Source: Crossaster papposus | Lineage: Eukaryota > Echinodermata > Asteroidea > Velatida > Solasteridae | Direction: 5' to 3' | Assembly (NCBI GenBank): GCA_037893245.1 | Contig: JBAIAA010000321.1 | Coordinates: forward strand, 744,001-808,000 | DNA: 64,000 bases | Part shown: positions 1-11,539 of the stretch, piece after piece | Layout of the letters: every line of letters begins with the position of its first letter | Position numbering within the stretch: position 1 is the first letter of the stretch | Position numbers and translations under genes: made by a program | The notes under the pieces: generated by a model | Told to the model about the DNA's origin: nothing | What the model saw: the letters and a program-made list of their open reading frames with translations, nothing else | Databases searched by the model: none

Positions 1-460
1 ACGACGACTGCGTATATCTGTGTTCTTTCACAAAATCGTCTTTGTATCATCTTCGCCCCCCATTTTGAAAATAATTTTGGCCGACTTTCTGCGAAATCGT
101 GTGGCAACATTAACAATTCTGTCACGGGGAAAATAGTGATTCCTTTACCTCAATCATGAAACTGTGAGTGTCTTAATAAGTTGAGCAATGACGGGCTCCA
201 CGTCAATTACGATTTGCTGGTAAAGGTCATTTTCAGTCGCTACGCCATATCTTACGCCACCAAAATTGACTGCGCAAGCTGTACGCCATCATTTGTTGCG
301 TAAGCCGCGGACTTACGCACTGTCAAACTTTCGTGAAACTGTCGTAAGGGAATTGTTGCGCAGCAAACAAAAGGTTTTGTGAAATCGGCTGCTGGTCATG
401 AAGATATTCGAAATCCAGACAGACACACAGAGATTCCTGGAATTTTCGGTATCAGCCGTA
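1..460. mobile_element. Diverged transposon copy, same family as 18.4-18.6 kb
   Basis: Blocks in this stretch recur in the same order at about 18400-18600. They include a CTTTCACAAAATCG-like block, a CATTTTGAAAATAA / CATTTTGAGGACAA block, a GATTTTCTGCGGAAT-like block and a GCGGACTTACGCACT block followed by TTGTTGCGCAGCAAAC-like sequence. The repeat runs off the left edge, so its ends and class are unknown. No coding capacity is visible. It is an interspersed repeat by self-similarity only. Confidence 0.5.
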
Positions 461-519
461 CAAAGAGTGAGTACATGTAATTGAGACAGAGGTGCCACAC
501 CCGACTTCAACTCCGAGTT

Positions 520-625
520 GTGCTACCCATATGCTGGGTAAGCGGAGGCTGACTCGACTCGAACCGCAGACCTTACGATCCTTAATTCAATGCTCAACCT
601 ACTGAGCTAAACCGGCCACAATATA
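520..625 (-). repeat. tRNA-derived SINE head or tRNA pseudogene
   Basis: Read on the minus strand, there is an A-box-like GGTTTAGCTCAGTAGGTTGA, then a B-box-like GCGGTTCGAGTC about 35 bases later, the spacing of a tRNA promoter. The acceptor stem does not pair properly (the 5' GGCCGGT side has no complementary 3' side before the CCTCCGC sequence). A functional tRNA gene is therefore unlikely; a SINE head or decayed tRNA is the better reading. Confidence 0.45.
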
Positions 626-944
626 CCGCTAGTACAGGTGCTAACGGTTTAAACCAGTCCCTTACATGCACATACCATCAGTTTTGTTGTAATATGACTG
701 GTTGCTTACATCACATTCACTGTCAGTGTCTGATGAAAACAGTTCTACAACCTCCAGGTCACATTCCTGAGACAACAAAAAATGACACCTTCATTTTAAC
801 AAATATGGGAGACTAACATTTTCTGAAGTAATATCATGGGTGATTCTGTATTGTATTTATAACCAGTCACATAAAGAATCTACTGGTACATGTACATGTA
901 TGTTAAACGTCTTTGAGCCAAAGCAAGAGTTGTAACGAGTAACT

Positions 945-1173
945 AATTGTTGTGACTCAAGTCAAGTCCAATTATTTTCTGAAGTGACTCGAGTCCTTTG
1001 CTATCAGTGACTCGAGTCAAGTCATTTGCTCTCAGTGGCTTGAGTCATCATTTACCTGTAAGGACTCGTGTCGAGTCGAGTCATTTACCCATAGGACTGG
1101 AGTCGAGTTGAGTCATTTACCCACGACTTGAGTGGAGTCGCTAAGAATTGTGACTTGAGTTAGACTCGAGTTG
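945..1173. repeat. Degenerate GACTCGAGTC-rich tandem region
   Basis: Imperfect 35-45 base units built around the palindrome GACTCGAGTC and variants (GAGTCGAGTC, GAGTCAAGTC) with CATTTACC-type spacers. It abuts the regular 27-bp array and may be an older, decayed array from which that one arose. Confidence 0.55.
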
Positions 1174-1600
1174 GACTTTTTGAGCGACTGGGGAGGCTAC
1201 GACTCTTTGGGCGACTGGGGAGGCTACGACTCTTTGGGCGACTGGGGAGGCTACGACTCTTTGGGCGACTGGGGAGGCTATGACTCTTTGGGCGACTGGG
1301 GAGGCTACGACTTTTTGGGCGACTGGGGAGGCTATGACTCTTTGGGCGACTGGGGAGGCTACGACTCTTTGGGCGACTGGGGAGGCTATGACTCTTTGGG
1401 CGACTGGGGAAGCTACGACTCTTTGGGCGACTGGGGAGGCTATGACTCTTTGGGCGACTGGGGAGGCTACGACTCTTTGGGCGACTGGGGAGGCTATGAC
1501 TCTTTGGGCGACTGGGGAGGCTACGACTCTTAGGGCGACTGGGGAGGCTATGACTCTTTGGGGACTGGGGAGGCTACGACTTTTTAGGCAACTGGGGAGA
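1174..1600. repeat. 27-bp minisatellite, about 16 copies
   Basis: The unit is GACTCTTTGGGCGACTGGGG followed by AGGCTAC or AGGCTAT. From about the fourth copy C and T alternate at that last base in successive units, so a 54-bp higher-order unit is present. Because 27 is divisible by three, the plus strand stays open as repeats of a nine-residue peptide (SLGDWGGYD). There is no start context, flanking exon or splice support, so I treat the open frame as a by-product. Confidence 0.9.
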
Positions 1601-1724
1601 CCACTCCTGACTTACTAAACAGGTGACACCCCGGCGACCACGTTGCAACAGCCTGGTCGTCTGTAGTCACCTATAAATTGCCAAAGTCGGACAGATGCCT
1701 CACATGATATTTGTATATAACTAC

Positions 1725-1914
1725 CTGCTGATTGAGAAGGGGAGACTCAGGAGGAAGTATCTGCAGGGAATTGCCAACATCATTCTCTTGCCTTGTGCTT
1801 CCTGCAAATGATGGGGTTCTCAATGAGACACGACTCCCTGGTCTCTGATGGTTGCGATGGTTGCTGGCAGGTCGAGAAATCTCATCTAAATTACCTCGAG
1901 TGATATCCATTGAT
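1725..1914 (-). CDS. Isolated exon-like segment, unknown protein
   Basis: On the minus strand a good acceptor (TTGATCCCTCAG) opens a 63-codon frame that closes at a CAG|GTAGTT donor. The frame enters in phase 2 and leaves in phase 0. The peptide is Ser/Pro/Arg-rich and polar (for example SRVSLRTPSFAGSTRQ, ILPPESPLLNQQ), as in disordered regulatory proteins. It is not part of the 634-aa gene, which terminates at 13953. Downstream exons would lie off the left edge. A possible first exon lies near 5.0 kb on the same strand, but the phases of the two do not join directly, so at least one exon is missing. No domain recognised. Confidence 0.4.
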
Positions 1915-1929
1915 CTGAGGGATCAAATG

Positions 1930-2367
1930 TGTTTATAGCTTAAAATTGTAGACAAAATAATTATAAAATACATTTCCTCCAGTTTACTAGACCTGAAGCA
2001 ATATAATGACTTTTTCGCGGTACCATCCAGCGCATTGTGGGCAGAATCGCAGGCACCTACTCACGGCGCGAATCACAGCCTGATGAGAAGGCTCAGGCAG
2101 AAAAATTCTTGCCTATATCTGCACAGTGTGGAGCGCTTCATGGGAAATCTACAGTATCCGGGCCATGAAAATCAAGAACAACACTTTTTACTCAAACATA
2201 TTTCCTTATTTTATTTTTGTCAATGCTAGTACACTTTTCGTAATTTCAAGATTAATTTGATTATTCGACATAATGGTTGAATTCTCAATAGATAATTGTT
2301 ATTTTTTACAAAGGCCTATACATGTATGTACAGTTTCATACAGTTTATACATAATTACCTAATTAAA
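1930..2367. other. No gene recognised
   Basis: AT-rich sequence with an open but featureless plus-strand stretch at 2035-2229. A minus-strand donor-like GCC|GTGAGTAG lies near 2070, but no coding frame leads into it. Nothing else can be supported. Confidence 0.5.
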
Positions 2368-2810
2368 ATGTGACCAGCTCTACAAAAAGGTGTATTATTG
2401 AGTTATATAAATGGTTGAAAAGCTCACAACGTAAGCTTTCATTTGGTATTCATAATATAGCTCCATAGCCCCTTTCATTTTGGAGATATAACTTGTATTG
2501 ATTACTTCCTTGGAGTTCAAATTACACAACTTAGAAAACAGGCTTTGAAATAGCCGGCTCTGTTGTCTGCAACAGAACGATGCACACAAAATGGTAGTTT
2601 TTCCACTTTAATCATCAAATCAACATTTCTGTGAATGAAACCTGCAACTGTAGGTATTAAAGATGTCATTCATGACAACAACAATAAAATAATCACATTT
2701 TGATGAAATGTTTACCCTCTCAACGTTGAGCGGGCCATTACAGGTACATGATACATGTAGTGCACAGCGCGACTTACATGTAATACATCTTTTTGTAGAG
2801 CCGGTCACAT
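2368..2810. mobile_element. MITE with TGTGACC-GCTC termini (copy 1)
   Basis: The left end ATGTGACCAGCTCTACAAAA and the right end TTTTGTAGAGCCGGTCACAT are inverted complements with few mismatches. The element is about 443 bp with no gene. Internal blocks such as AAAGCTTTCATTTGG- and CATTTTG-type stretches resemble the copy at 20.25-20.7 kb. It is a non-autonomous DNA transposon; superfamily not assigned. Confidence 0.75.
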
Positions 2811-4890
2811 GGACCCCAGTTTGTATTGTTATCATTAGAAAAATGTATTAATCAAGTTTGAAATGTACATTAATGAGTACAATAAATAATTCAATTTGTT
2901 AACTTTAAATATATACATGTAGTATTAAAGATTAGCTTACAAGGTACACCCAGGACCAAGTTGTGCGTTTTATTGTTCATTTCAAATTACAATTGGTCCG
3001 TTGAGTTTTTAGAAGGGTGCATCAATAAACTCAGTTGTTGATTAGGCCTGAATTATTTTAAAATACAACAAAAATAATAATATAAAAATCCCTCAATAAA
3101 TTGACCCATACCTTAAATTTGGTATCCTGAACGATCTTTATAGATCATCCAATGTCATCTATTGATCATCCCAATCAATTGTCAAGGTGTTTTTAATTTT
3201 AGTTATGAAAGGGAGAAAACAAAAAAAAAATATAAAAAACGTGTCTTTTTTGTTGCACCACAAGTCCTAAACCCCTGTAAGAAAAAAGATAATGAATTAT
3301 ATAGGACATGGTAGCTACAAATACTGACAACTAAGGGCGACCGCAGTGGTCCGTGTGGTCTTTTTTTCTATTTCTGCAGGCCCGGAAGCCTCCATTAGCA
3401 TTTGTACATAAATTAGCTGTAAAAGGCATTCTTTTTTTTTTTTTTGGGGGGGGGGGGGGGGGGGCGGGGGGGGGCCCAACCTACTGTTAAAGCATTCACT
3501 TTACATATTTGTTTGGGTGGTTGATCCTACTGACGGTACATCATTTTTAAGATACATTGCACGTTGCCGATTATAAATAAATGCGAGTGCGCAGAAATAT
3601 GACTGCGTAGATTTGGAGGGGGTATAACCATGCATGCATATCATCTTTTTCCAGTTTCCACGTCGCTTTCAATTTTTTTAATTCAATTCATGGCTGGCCC
3701 AAGTTAGTATTGATTGTGTTGATTTTCACTTGCATAATGCCTATTGTATAAATCGAATAGCCCATGAGGGCTGTAGCAGGATGGTGAATTGCATGCAATA
3801 TAGAGTTACATGTAGATATCACAATCTCGGAGTTCTATGTGGAGTTCCCAGAAATCTGTTCCTTGCTCTATGCCATGGTTGGTATGATACTTGAAAGGGA
3901 AATAGGGAGCCATATTGCCTGACGATGCACGCAGTAGTTTTGTCAACAAAGTGGCTATTTTTACGTGACCGTAACCCTACTAATTTAACTGGTTCCAGAC
4001 ACAGACAAGGGAAACTCAATACGCGCGGAACGTATGAAGACCAATGGCGATTGACAGCCATAATTCACCAAAATAAATGGATACAATCCCTAATTAATTG
4101 TAGACAGACCTATTTTTTCGTAAACACGACTTTTTAGACCTTGGCTTTTTCTATTAACCAAAATTATTGGTACATGTACATGTATAATCTCATCTAGATA
4201 TATAGAAAAAGGTATAGTCGTGTATACACAAAACTAGGGATATACAATTAACTAGGGACAGCGCATGCGCAACCAGAACTCACGTAAAAATAGCAAAAGT
4301 TCGTAGGTTTACGGTCATGTAAAAATAGCCACGGCCTTTTGTCAAAGTATTCGTAGGAATAAAAACAAACATTTTTTTTTAGATTTTTTGTTATTTCATA
4401 TTTTGCCATCTCAACAAAATTTATATTACAAAATGAAACCAAAACATTAACCCACCCCACTATTTTTGAACAAAAAAGTCGCTCACCACAACAACAAAAA
4501 ATAAAAAAAATCGACCACTCGCTCACCACACCAAATCACAAAACTTATTTAATTCTTATTCTAAGTTATACTTATTCTTTATTCGGCCAATAGAACAAGC
4601 ACAATACATAGGGAACAATAACATAGGGAACAATAGAACAATACATAGGGAACAGTATACCTTTACGGTTAAGAGTAAGAGGGAGTGGGATAGACTCATA
4701 CTCATAGAGGATGAAGACAAACAAAACATAAACCAATCTGTGAGTGTGAGTGTGACTGAGTGATGGCCAGGATCAACAAAAGTGTATACAAAAACACTGT
4801 AGCCCGAAAGCTTGTTGGTCCAAACCGAGTTATTTTAGCGTTTTGAGGTATGGACCTAGGCCTACTATATATACTGTACATAATAACTCC
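2811..4890. other. Intergenic, no gene recognised; poly-T/poly-G tract
   Basis: AT-rich, with a T-run followed by a long G-run at about 3432-3477 that could form a G-quadruplex or stall polymerases. Short inverted blocks around 3945-3990 and 4270-4350 share CACGTAAAAATAGC / ACGGTCATGTAAAAATAGCC-type sequence, hinting at an old element. GAACAATA units repeat near 4600-4650. No supportable exon. Confidence 0.5.
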
Positions 4891-4899
4891 TACACTACT

Positions 4900-5130
4900 T
4901 ACAAGGTAGATTCGACCACAACAGAATCCTCGCACTGCTGATCGGCTTTGGTTTCCTAACAACGGCAACGCACCGCCATTTTGTTTTCGTTTGTTTAAAG
5001 AGGGCGCCCCCAGCATGTCTCTATCTAGCTACGGCTCTGTCTACGGCTCTGGCACAGGGGGTGGGGGAGGAGCGAAGTGTGTGGGCGGGGAGGGCCGGTG
5101 CAGTATCCAATGCTGCTGCTGACGATGGCG
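4900..5130 (-). promoter_or_regulatory. Possible first exon and CpG-rich promoter of a minus-strand gene
   Basis: On the minus strand an ATG at 5016 opens a frame of about 38 codons that reaches a consensus donor, TACCTT|GTAAGTAG, near 4907. A second ATG in good context (AAAATGGCGG) lies inside it in another frame. The upstream side (5030-5130) is richer in G+C and CpG than its surroundings. This may be the first exon of the gene represented by the exon at 1725-1914. It could equally be chance; no TATA box is visible. Confidence 0.25.
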
Positions 5131-6041
5131 GTTAATATGAAATGTAAATTGTGGAATTCCTTTCAGCATTCCCCGCAGGATGCTAAATCGAATACATGTA
5201 CATGTGTATATTCAACAGATCTCTCAAGCAATTCGTTATAAACAAAATATATGCCTAAACTTCGCTTACAATATTATTATTTGGTTCCATTTTAATTGCA
5301 TTTAATGGTATATTCTGTTGTCGTTATTTTAATTGATGACGTGCTCATGATTCGTTGTACCATTTTAATCAAAATTATTATGTTCTTGTTTATTTGGCCA
5401 CCGGTTCTAACTGTTACTTTTGACATTTATTTAATTTATTTATTTTCACTTCTTTTGTTATCGACCAACATCAGTTCATTTACTCTACCCATCTTTTGAT
5501 TTCTAAGCATGTTGCGCCATTTTTATTTAGAAAATATTAGGCCTATGTCCCCCACTCCTATATCCCATGTTTTTTGGGGGCCGACCATCGGTTCCCTCCC
5601 CCCCCCCCCCCCCCCCACCTCCCCCCCCCCTCCCCCCCCAAATTGCATGTTTCCGAGAAGATTGCTCTCCACAGAGTCTTTGATTTCGGGCCCGTTTTAA
5701 TGATCTTTGCGAGTAATTTCAGCTTGGAGATAGGTCGGCAGGTTTGGTTTCTTAGTGAGCAGCGGGGAGATGTGATGTGATAACTTCATTCAGGGAAATG
5801 ACCATAAATTGACGATTGTTGTCACGATAGGCGCAAGTTCATCCCTGTAATGTATCCATGTTGGAATCGGATCGAGTTGACACGTTGTCGGCGGTGACTT
5901 GGTAATTGTTTTACAGATTCGCAAGAAAAGTGGTTTGAATTCAGAAGAATATGTCTCACCTTATAAGTTATAGTTGTGGGCGCGTTAGTAGGCGGTTTTG
6001 GGTAATTATCACGGCTATTCATTGTTTGGTGCGTTTTCTCC
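5131..6041. other. Intergenic; long poly-C tract
   Basis: Contains an interrupted C-run at about 5596-5639, which creates spurious proline-rich open frames on the plus strand. No splice-bounded coding segment found. Confidence 0.5.
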
Positions 6042-6293
6042 CTAAAGGTAGGTTTACTAGGATACCGTGGTAATTGCTTGAATTATCAAGAATGAGTAGA
6101 TTTGGGGGTTGTATTTTAATATCGTTTAACTGACCTGTCCGAAGTTTTACAATCATGGATGCCGAAAAAAAGCACGAAAAACGGCTTTTGTTTTCAACCG
6201 ACGTCGAGCAGTAATTGTTATGTTATTTGTGTGTTTTTCGCGATCTTAATAATTCGGTAGTAAATTTTTTCGATATAATTGCAAATGGTGTAT
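6042..6293. mobile_element. GGTAGGATACACC-family MITE (copy 1, partial)
   Basis: Shares an ordered set of blocks with copies at 10.55, 15.77, 22.45 and 35.73 kb: TAATTGCTTGAATTATCA, TCGTTTAACTGACCTGTCCG, AAGTTTTACAATCATGGATG, and an end with GCAAATGGTGTAT. The left end reads CTAAAGGTAGG. Non-autonomous, no coding capacity. Confidence 0.7.
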
Positions 6294-8871
6294 GAAGCGG
6301 TCAACTAGTGGCTCCGAGGTACCGTAGCAGCACTCTCAAAAGGAATTCAGATTTCAGATTTAGGAGAACACGAGAGTCACAAGCTGCGATTAGTGAAAAT
6401 TTTGGCGTGGATAATTAGCATCTCCTTGTAAAGATATGTTTAAAGCTTCAAATTTAGAGAATCTCCACATTATTTCCGCTCACGTCTGCGTAATTCTTGT
6501 TTTGCTCTACGAATATTTATTCCATCCAGGCCTACACGGAGAAAGAGAAATCGCCTAGATCTTGAGAAAATTCTAACCGAGGCCGGCATATCGAGACAGG
6601 TAGCATTAAACAAAATCTATTCTCGTGGTTTCCACTACAGTTATGCCTTTCATTGCTTCCCCTCCTTCCTCGACCTCCGCGGGATGTTCCATGTTTTATG
6701 TCGGAGTTTATTCATGTTTTTGAAGCCCCAAGGTGGGGATTTCGGCGCAGAATAGTTTAAAGTGACCAAATCCCAACCCCCTAATAAGGCAAAATGTCAG
6801 CGACAACCCCGACATACATGGGTGGGGCACTCGATCCCACCTCATGGATTTAATCATTAAACTGTGCTAGTGTAAACATATTAAAAATATTTACAGAACC
6901 ATTACTAACTTTTGCAATAATGGGGTTACTGTTCACGACTGTTCATGCAATATTGATGCAATGTTATTCGAACATATCAGAACATCAGCATTTATAAAAT
7001 GCTGATTATAACATTTGCTGAAGATCTATTTTTTTTTTTTTTTTTTACAAATGAGCAACACACTAATATCCACTTCATGGATACTATTACCTCTGACGAT
7101 TATTACCCCAATGTAAATATGGACGGTTTTACAAAAACTTCAATCATCAATTTTTGTTTTATTCCAATAAAGCATGTAATAGTACAATGTATTTACAAAT
7201 TACACATAATATACGAATGACAGCTCTGTTTAACTGGACGGCAGTTACAATGCATACATATTTATAGGCACACAGGAATCAAGTTAGACACATAAGAAAT
7301 GACAAAAATATGAATACCGATATTTAAATTGAATTGCATAACAATTTAAAAAAAAAAGGTGTAATGATACATGTACATACATAGGGAAAACTGTCAGTTT
7401 AACTCATTTAAAAGTTTGATATAGAAAAAATGTGGAATTTCAAGGGAACAAATAAGAAGTTCAAATTAATTAAGTTCATTGAGTTAGATGTACACCTAAA
7501 CATTTCAATTGCTTTTGGTGTAATTTTAAGAAATGGATGGATTTAGAGGGTTAGTATGGGTAGGCATACACTGAGTTATGGGGACACTTTCTTTTGTTTA
7601 TCATAGACTTTGTCCACAAAACGGCATGTACAGAAAGAATGCGTGTTCTAGCAATTATTGTTACACTGACTAATTTGACGTTTTGGGTTCGTAGATAGAA
7701 AATAAGGGAATTGTAAGGTCAGATAATTAGTTGAACCCCTTGACATTATAATGTGTAATCAATTGCAAATGAAATTTGGAATAACTAATTATAAAAAAAA
7801 GGGGGCAGTATTTGAAACAAGTCAGTTGTTTTTAAAGCTTTGCGGTCAATCAGCATTGGAAATTGATAGAAAAATACAACTTTACTTGAATATGTGAGCT
7901 CACTAGGAACCATTATTTTGAAGAATGCTTCAGACTGCCATTTTGTTTATGTTTGCAAATTGTGTCTACTCCCATTAAAAACAAAATGTATTCTTACAAA
8001 AATCTGAAATGTCTTCTTTGTCTTGGCTGAAGAACCTGCCTGAAATGCAAACATTAGTGCCTGTGGGCTGATGATACGGCGAACAAATTAGAAGCCAATG
8101 TGTGCATCTTATCTTAAAGAATATGTGCAGGATCTTAAAGGTGGGGCTAATTCAACCCAGAAATGGTTTCTAATTTGTTCACCGAATTCATTTTTTCAGT
8201 CGAAATACTTGAAATTGAGCAAAAATTATGCACATTTGCAACATTCATTCCCAATACACCTACTGTATGTGTTCATTGTACCACAGAGGTTGTTCTTAAA
8301 AAATAAAAAAATGCATAAAAAGTTGGATCATACCATACTTTTTTACAAGATACAAACCACTCCCCTCTATTGGAGGTGTACGAGATTTTATATATTCTAT
8401 GGGTTTACTATTACGAAAAAAAAATGTACTATTAGAAATAAATTATGACTTAAAAACTTAAAACTAGGTTTACAAAATCTAAATACTAATTTCATGAACC
8501 TGTAGTGAATAATGTGGCGATATCTCATCAGAACAATTTGCATTATAATTATACAAAAACAGTTAAATGCTTTGTGGACGGATTACAATTTTACTTCAGC
8601 CTGTATTGAATCACATGTATAACGAACAGAAAAACAATGTTATTACATACATGTACAGCAACAATTTAATGTTGGTACTTGAGACAAACTGTTAAAAAGT
8701 ACATAAATATTTATATTGAAGGCAGGCACACATAATCATTACAAGTACATGTAGAACATAATTGAGCAAGAAATTACACATGGCTGTACTGCACAATGGA
8801 CCCGAGCGTGCAGCTGTGAAACACACCGTGTGCACAGCTGACAACAGAATTCCGGAGGGATTAGTGGGCCC
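6294..8871. other. Long intergenic stretch, nothing recognised
   Basis: AT-rich sequence with homopolymer runs (T-run near 7028-7046; A-runs at 7349 and 7793). A short inverted pair, GAACAAATTAGAAGCC near 8080 and GGTTTCTAATTTGTTC near 8165, may be an old foldback. An open frame at 8098-8448 is AT-driven and has no family signature. Confidence 0.5.
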
Positions 8872-9354
8872 CAGCCCTGGCTAGAGCTGGGCTCTGGCTA
8901 GAGCTGGGCTCTGGCTAGAGCTGGGCTCTGGCTAGAGCTGGGCTCTGGCTAGAGCTGGGCTCTGGCTAGAGCTGGGCTCTGGCTAGAGCTGGGCTCTGGC
9001 TAGAGCTGGGCTCTGGCTAGAGCTGGGCTCTGGCTAGAGCTGGGCTCTGGCTAGAGCTGGGCTCTGGCTAGAGCTGGGCTCTGGCTAGAGCTGGGCTCTG
9101 GCTAGAGCTGGGCTCTGGCTAGAGCTGGGCTCTGGCTAGAGCTGGGCTCTGGCTAGAGCTGGGCTCTGGCTAGAGCTGGGCTCTGGCTAGAGCTGGGCTC
9201 TGGCTAGAGCTGGGCTCTGGCTAGAGCTGGGCTCTGGCTAGAGCTGGGCTCTGGCTAGAGCTGGGCTCTGGCTAGAGCTGGGCTCTGGCTAGAGCTGAGC
9301 TGGGCTCTGGCTAGAGCTGGGCTCTGGCTAGAGCTGGGCTCTGGCTAGAGCCGC
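8872..9354. repeat. 17-bp minisatellite, about 28 copies
   Basis: Nearly perfect head-to-tail copies of GGGCTCTGGCTAGAGCT. One five-base extension, giving GAGCTGAGCTGGG, interrupts the array near 9293-9303. The copies are almost identical, indicating recent expansion or strong homogenisation. The unit contains the self-complementary core CTCTGGCTAGAG. TAG recurs in every frame, so it is not coding. Confidence 0.95.
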
Positions 9355-9563
9355 TCGCCAGCGCCAAGTGGGTGTAAGCAGTGGGGCTAATAACTCTGAT
9401 GAGCTGCTGTACAGCCAGAATGCGAAACAGGGGAAGGAAAGCCTCTACCATGTACGTGTGGAAACTATCAACTACAAGTAAAGCTAATGGTGGGTAAGAC
9501 AGGCTGCAATGGTGGAGAAGGCTTTGCCCCAGTAAGGCTTGCCAAACGAATACTCTCATAGCT

Positions 9564-9672
9564 ATTGTCGACTGCTGTGATGAGGGATATGAGGGCTTTA
9601 ACACCCAAAGAACGCATACATGTGGCTCGCAAGAGAAAACACGGCATCTTCCACATCACAGCAGTCGACAAT
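9564..9672. repeat. Perfect 19-bp inverted repeat
   Basis: ATTGTCGACTGCTGTGATG at 9564-9582 is exactly complementary to CATCACAGCAGTCGACAAT at 9654-9672, giving a stem with a loop of about 71 bases. It lies just beyond the 17-bp array. No gene or transposon ends are evident. Function unknown. Confidence 0.8.
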
Positions 9673-9864
9673 TGTTTTGTTATATTGTGGCAATAAGTCA
9701 AAATGATAAACACTTGTTCCTTGAAAAAAACATTGAATTACTGTGGTGTAAGTGTAACCCTTGATAACTACGGGCTTTCCTTTCGGACACGAGACTGAAG
9801 CTAGCACTGCGTTACATAGCAATAATACAAAAGTGTACAAGCACACAATATAAAAGTACAATTG

Positions 9865-10200
9865 CTTTAAGCGGACTGTGTCTATTAGCGGGTTAGGCCC
9901 AAAAATTGTTCTGCTTTAGGTTACCTGACCTACCCAATTTTAACGGCCGACCCTAATTTAGTTTTAGAAAAAAAGGAATACAAACAAAATATATATATAA
10001 ATCGCTACATTACCTTTAAACCTCGACTACACGTAGACACCTACATGTACATAATTATGATGTGCACAAAAAAGTGGCTCCCCCAAACCTTTGCATGTTT
10101 TAACTACAGCCTCAAATGACCCCATGATGACCTTTGACCTATTTAAAAAGCCTTGTGATAAATCCCCACCCAAGAATCATCCAAGTTAGGCTGTCTCCGA
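9865..10200. other. No gene recognised
   Basis: AT-rich unique-looking sequence between the inverted repeat and a hairpin MITE. No splice-bounded frame supported. Confidence 0.45.
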
Positions 10201-10312
10201 ATTATTGGCTTTGGCTGTGACTTCGGCGTCGCTATGCTGTTGCTGTGGGCGGTCATGGTCCGCCCTTAGCAACAGCATAGCAACGACCGAAGTCACAGCC
10301 AAAGCCAATAAT
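10201..10312. mobile_element. Near-perfect hairpin MITE (copy 1)
   Basis: A 112-bp almost complete palindrome: the left arm ATTATTGGCTTTGGCTGTGA is complementary to the right arm TCACAGCCAAAGCCAATAAT, with a short GGGCGGTCATGGTCCGCCC centre. A diverged copy with the same arms and centre is at 50165-50288, and both are followed by a short block ending ACATGGCCTTA. It is a foldback MITE of unknown superfamily. Confidence 0.85.
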
Positions 10313-10548
10313 ACAAACATGGCCTTACATTAAAATCCATCTAAGCTTATGTATCCAGGTCTGCGACTCTAAATGGGTGAAGTTTATCACTAGTCAGGAT
10401 GAGAGGCTCTATTAGGCAAACAATCCACAATCTATAACTCACTTGTGTACAAACTGGTGCAAATGTGAACAGTATGTCTTATCAAGCATGTGTACATGTA
10501 CATGTACATGTACCTGGTCATGCTAATAGTTTAAAACAACCTTAAACT

Positions 10549-10874
10549 TAAAGGTAGGATACACCATTTGCAGATATTGAAACTATCTACTACCGAATTA
10601 TTTTGAAATATCTTACTCATTTGAAATTAAATAATGATTCTAGGCATTGAGCCAAATAATTGCCGGACGGCGATCGCAAAAAACAAAAATAACATAAGAA
10701 TAACTGCTCAACACCGGTTGAAAACAAACGCTGTTTTTTCGTGATTTTCTCGGCATCAATGACTGTAAAACTTCGAACAGGTCAGTTAAACGGTATTTAC
10801 TATAAAATACAACCCCCCAAATCCACCCATTCATGATAATTCAAGCAATTACCAATGGTGTATACTACCTTTAA
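10549..10874. mobile_element. GGTAGGATACACC-family MITE (copy 2)
   Basis: Starts AAAGGTAGGATACACCATTT and ends ACCAATGGTGTATACTACCT, giving short inverted termini. The internal blocks (ATTGCCGGACGGCGATCG, TCGGCATCAATGACTGTAAA, CTATAAAATACAACCC) are in reverse order to copy 1, so it is inserted in the opposite orientation. Non-coding. Confidence 0.75.
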
Positions 10875-11539
10875 AGAGACATTTATGAATACCTGAGACA
10901 GTTTAGCCATTCCTAGTGGTCGAGAGCCTGACACGTGGGTGTGTTTAAACGGCTGATGAAACATGACCCAGCCAGTTTTAAACGCGTTTTCGTTCACATT
11001 AAATCTTAAAAACCTCCAATATTATGAACGCATCGTTCTCCATATAAAAAAAAACATGCGCGAGGTACATGTACCTGCCATTAAATAAATCTGAAGGGAT
11101 GGGTGTTTGGGTAAAATCATTAAACAAAATCGTTGGACAATTATACATTGTTTGACTTGTTTCTAGTTTTTGATTGAAAGATATTTATGAATGGGAGTAA
11201 AAATATGGTTGGTCGGTATTAAATAAGTAAATACATGTTTAAAACAGGCTCATAGGCCTAAACATTGTTAATGCTCTAACCTTCAGCTCGGGTCATTAAC
11301 TGTGAAGGCCCATGAGCTTACGTATTTAAAACCTGCCAATGTTTTTGTTCTTTTAGTAGACCATTTTGTCAGTTGTGCATTGTTATTGTTTGAAGCAGCC
11401 AAAGTGCTAAAATATAACAAAAGGTACTTGACAAATGAACTTTTAGCTCTGTGAACGCTGTAGTAAAATTTTGTTTGACGAGTCACAATTTGAATTGGGA
11501 CCACAATCTGTGTGTTCGGGGCGCGTTCTCATTCAGCCG

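Noticed and set aside
1171..1618. Open frames across the 27-bp array as a repetitive Gly/Trp/Tyr protein gene
   Set aside because: The frame is open only because the unit length is a multiple of three; no start context, splice sites or flanking coding sequence.
5509..5780. Proline-rich open frames
   Set aside because: Produced by a poly-C tract; no splice or family support.
9311..9861. Minus-strand open frames of 80-97 codons next to the 17-bp array
   Set aside because: No recognisable domain, one runs into the minisatellite, and no matching splice borders.
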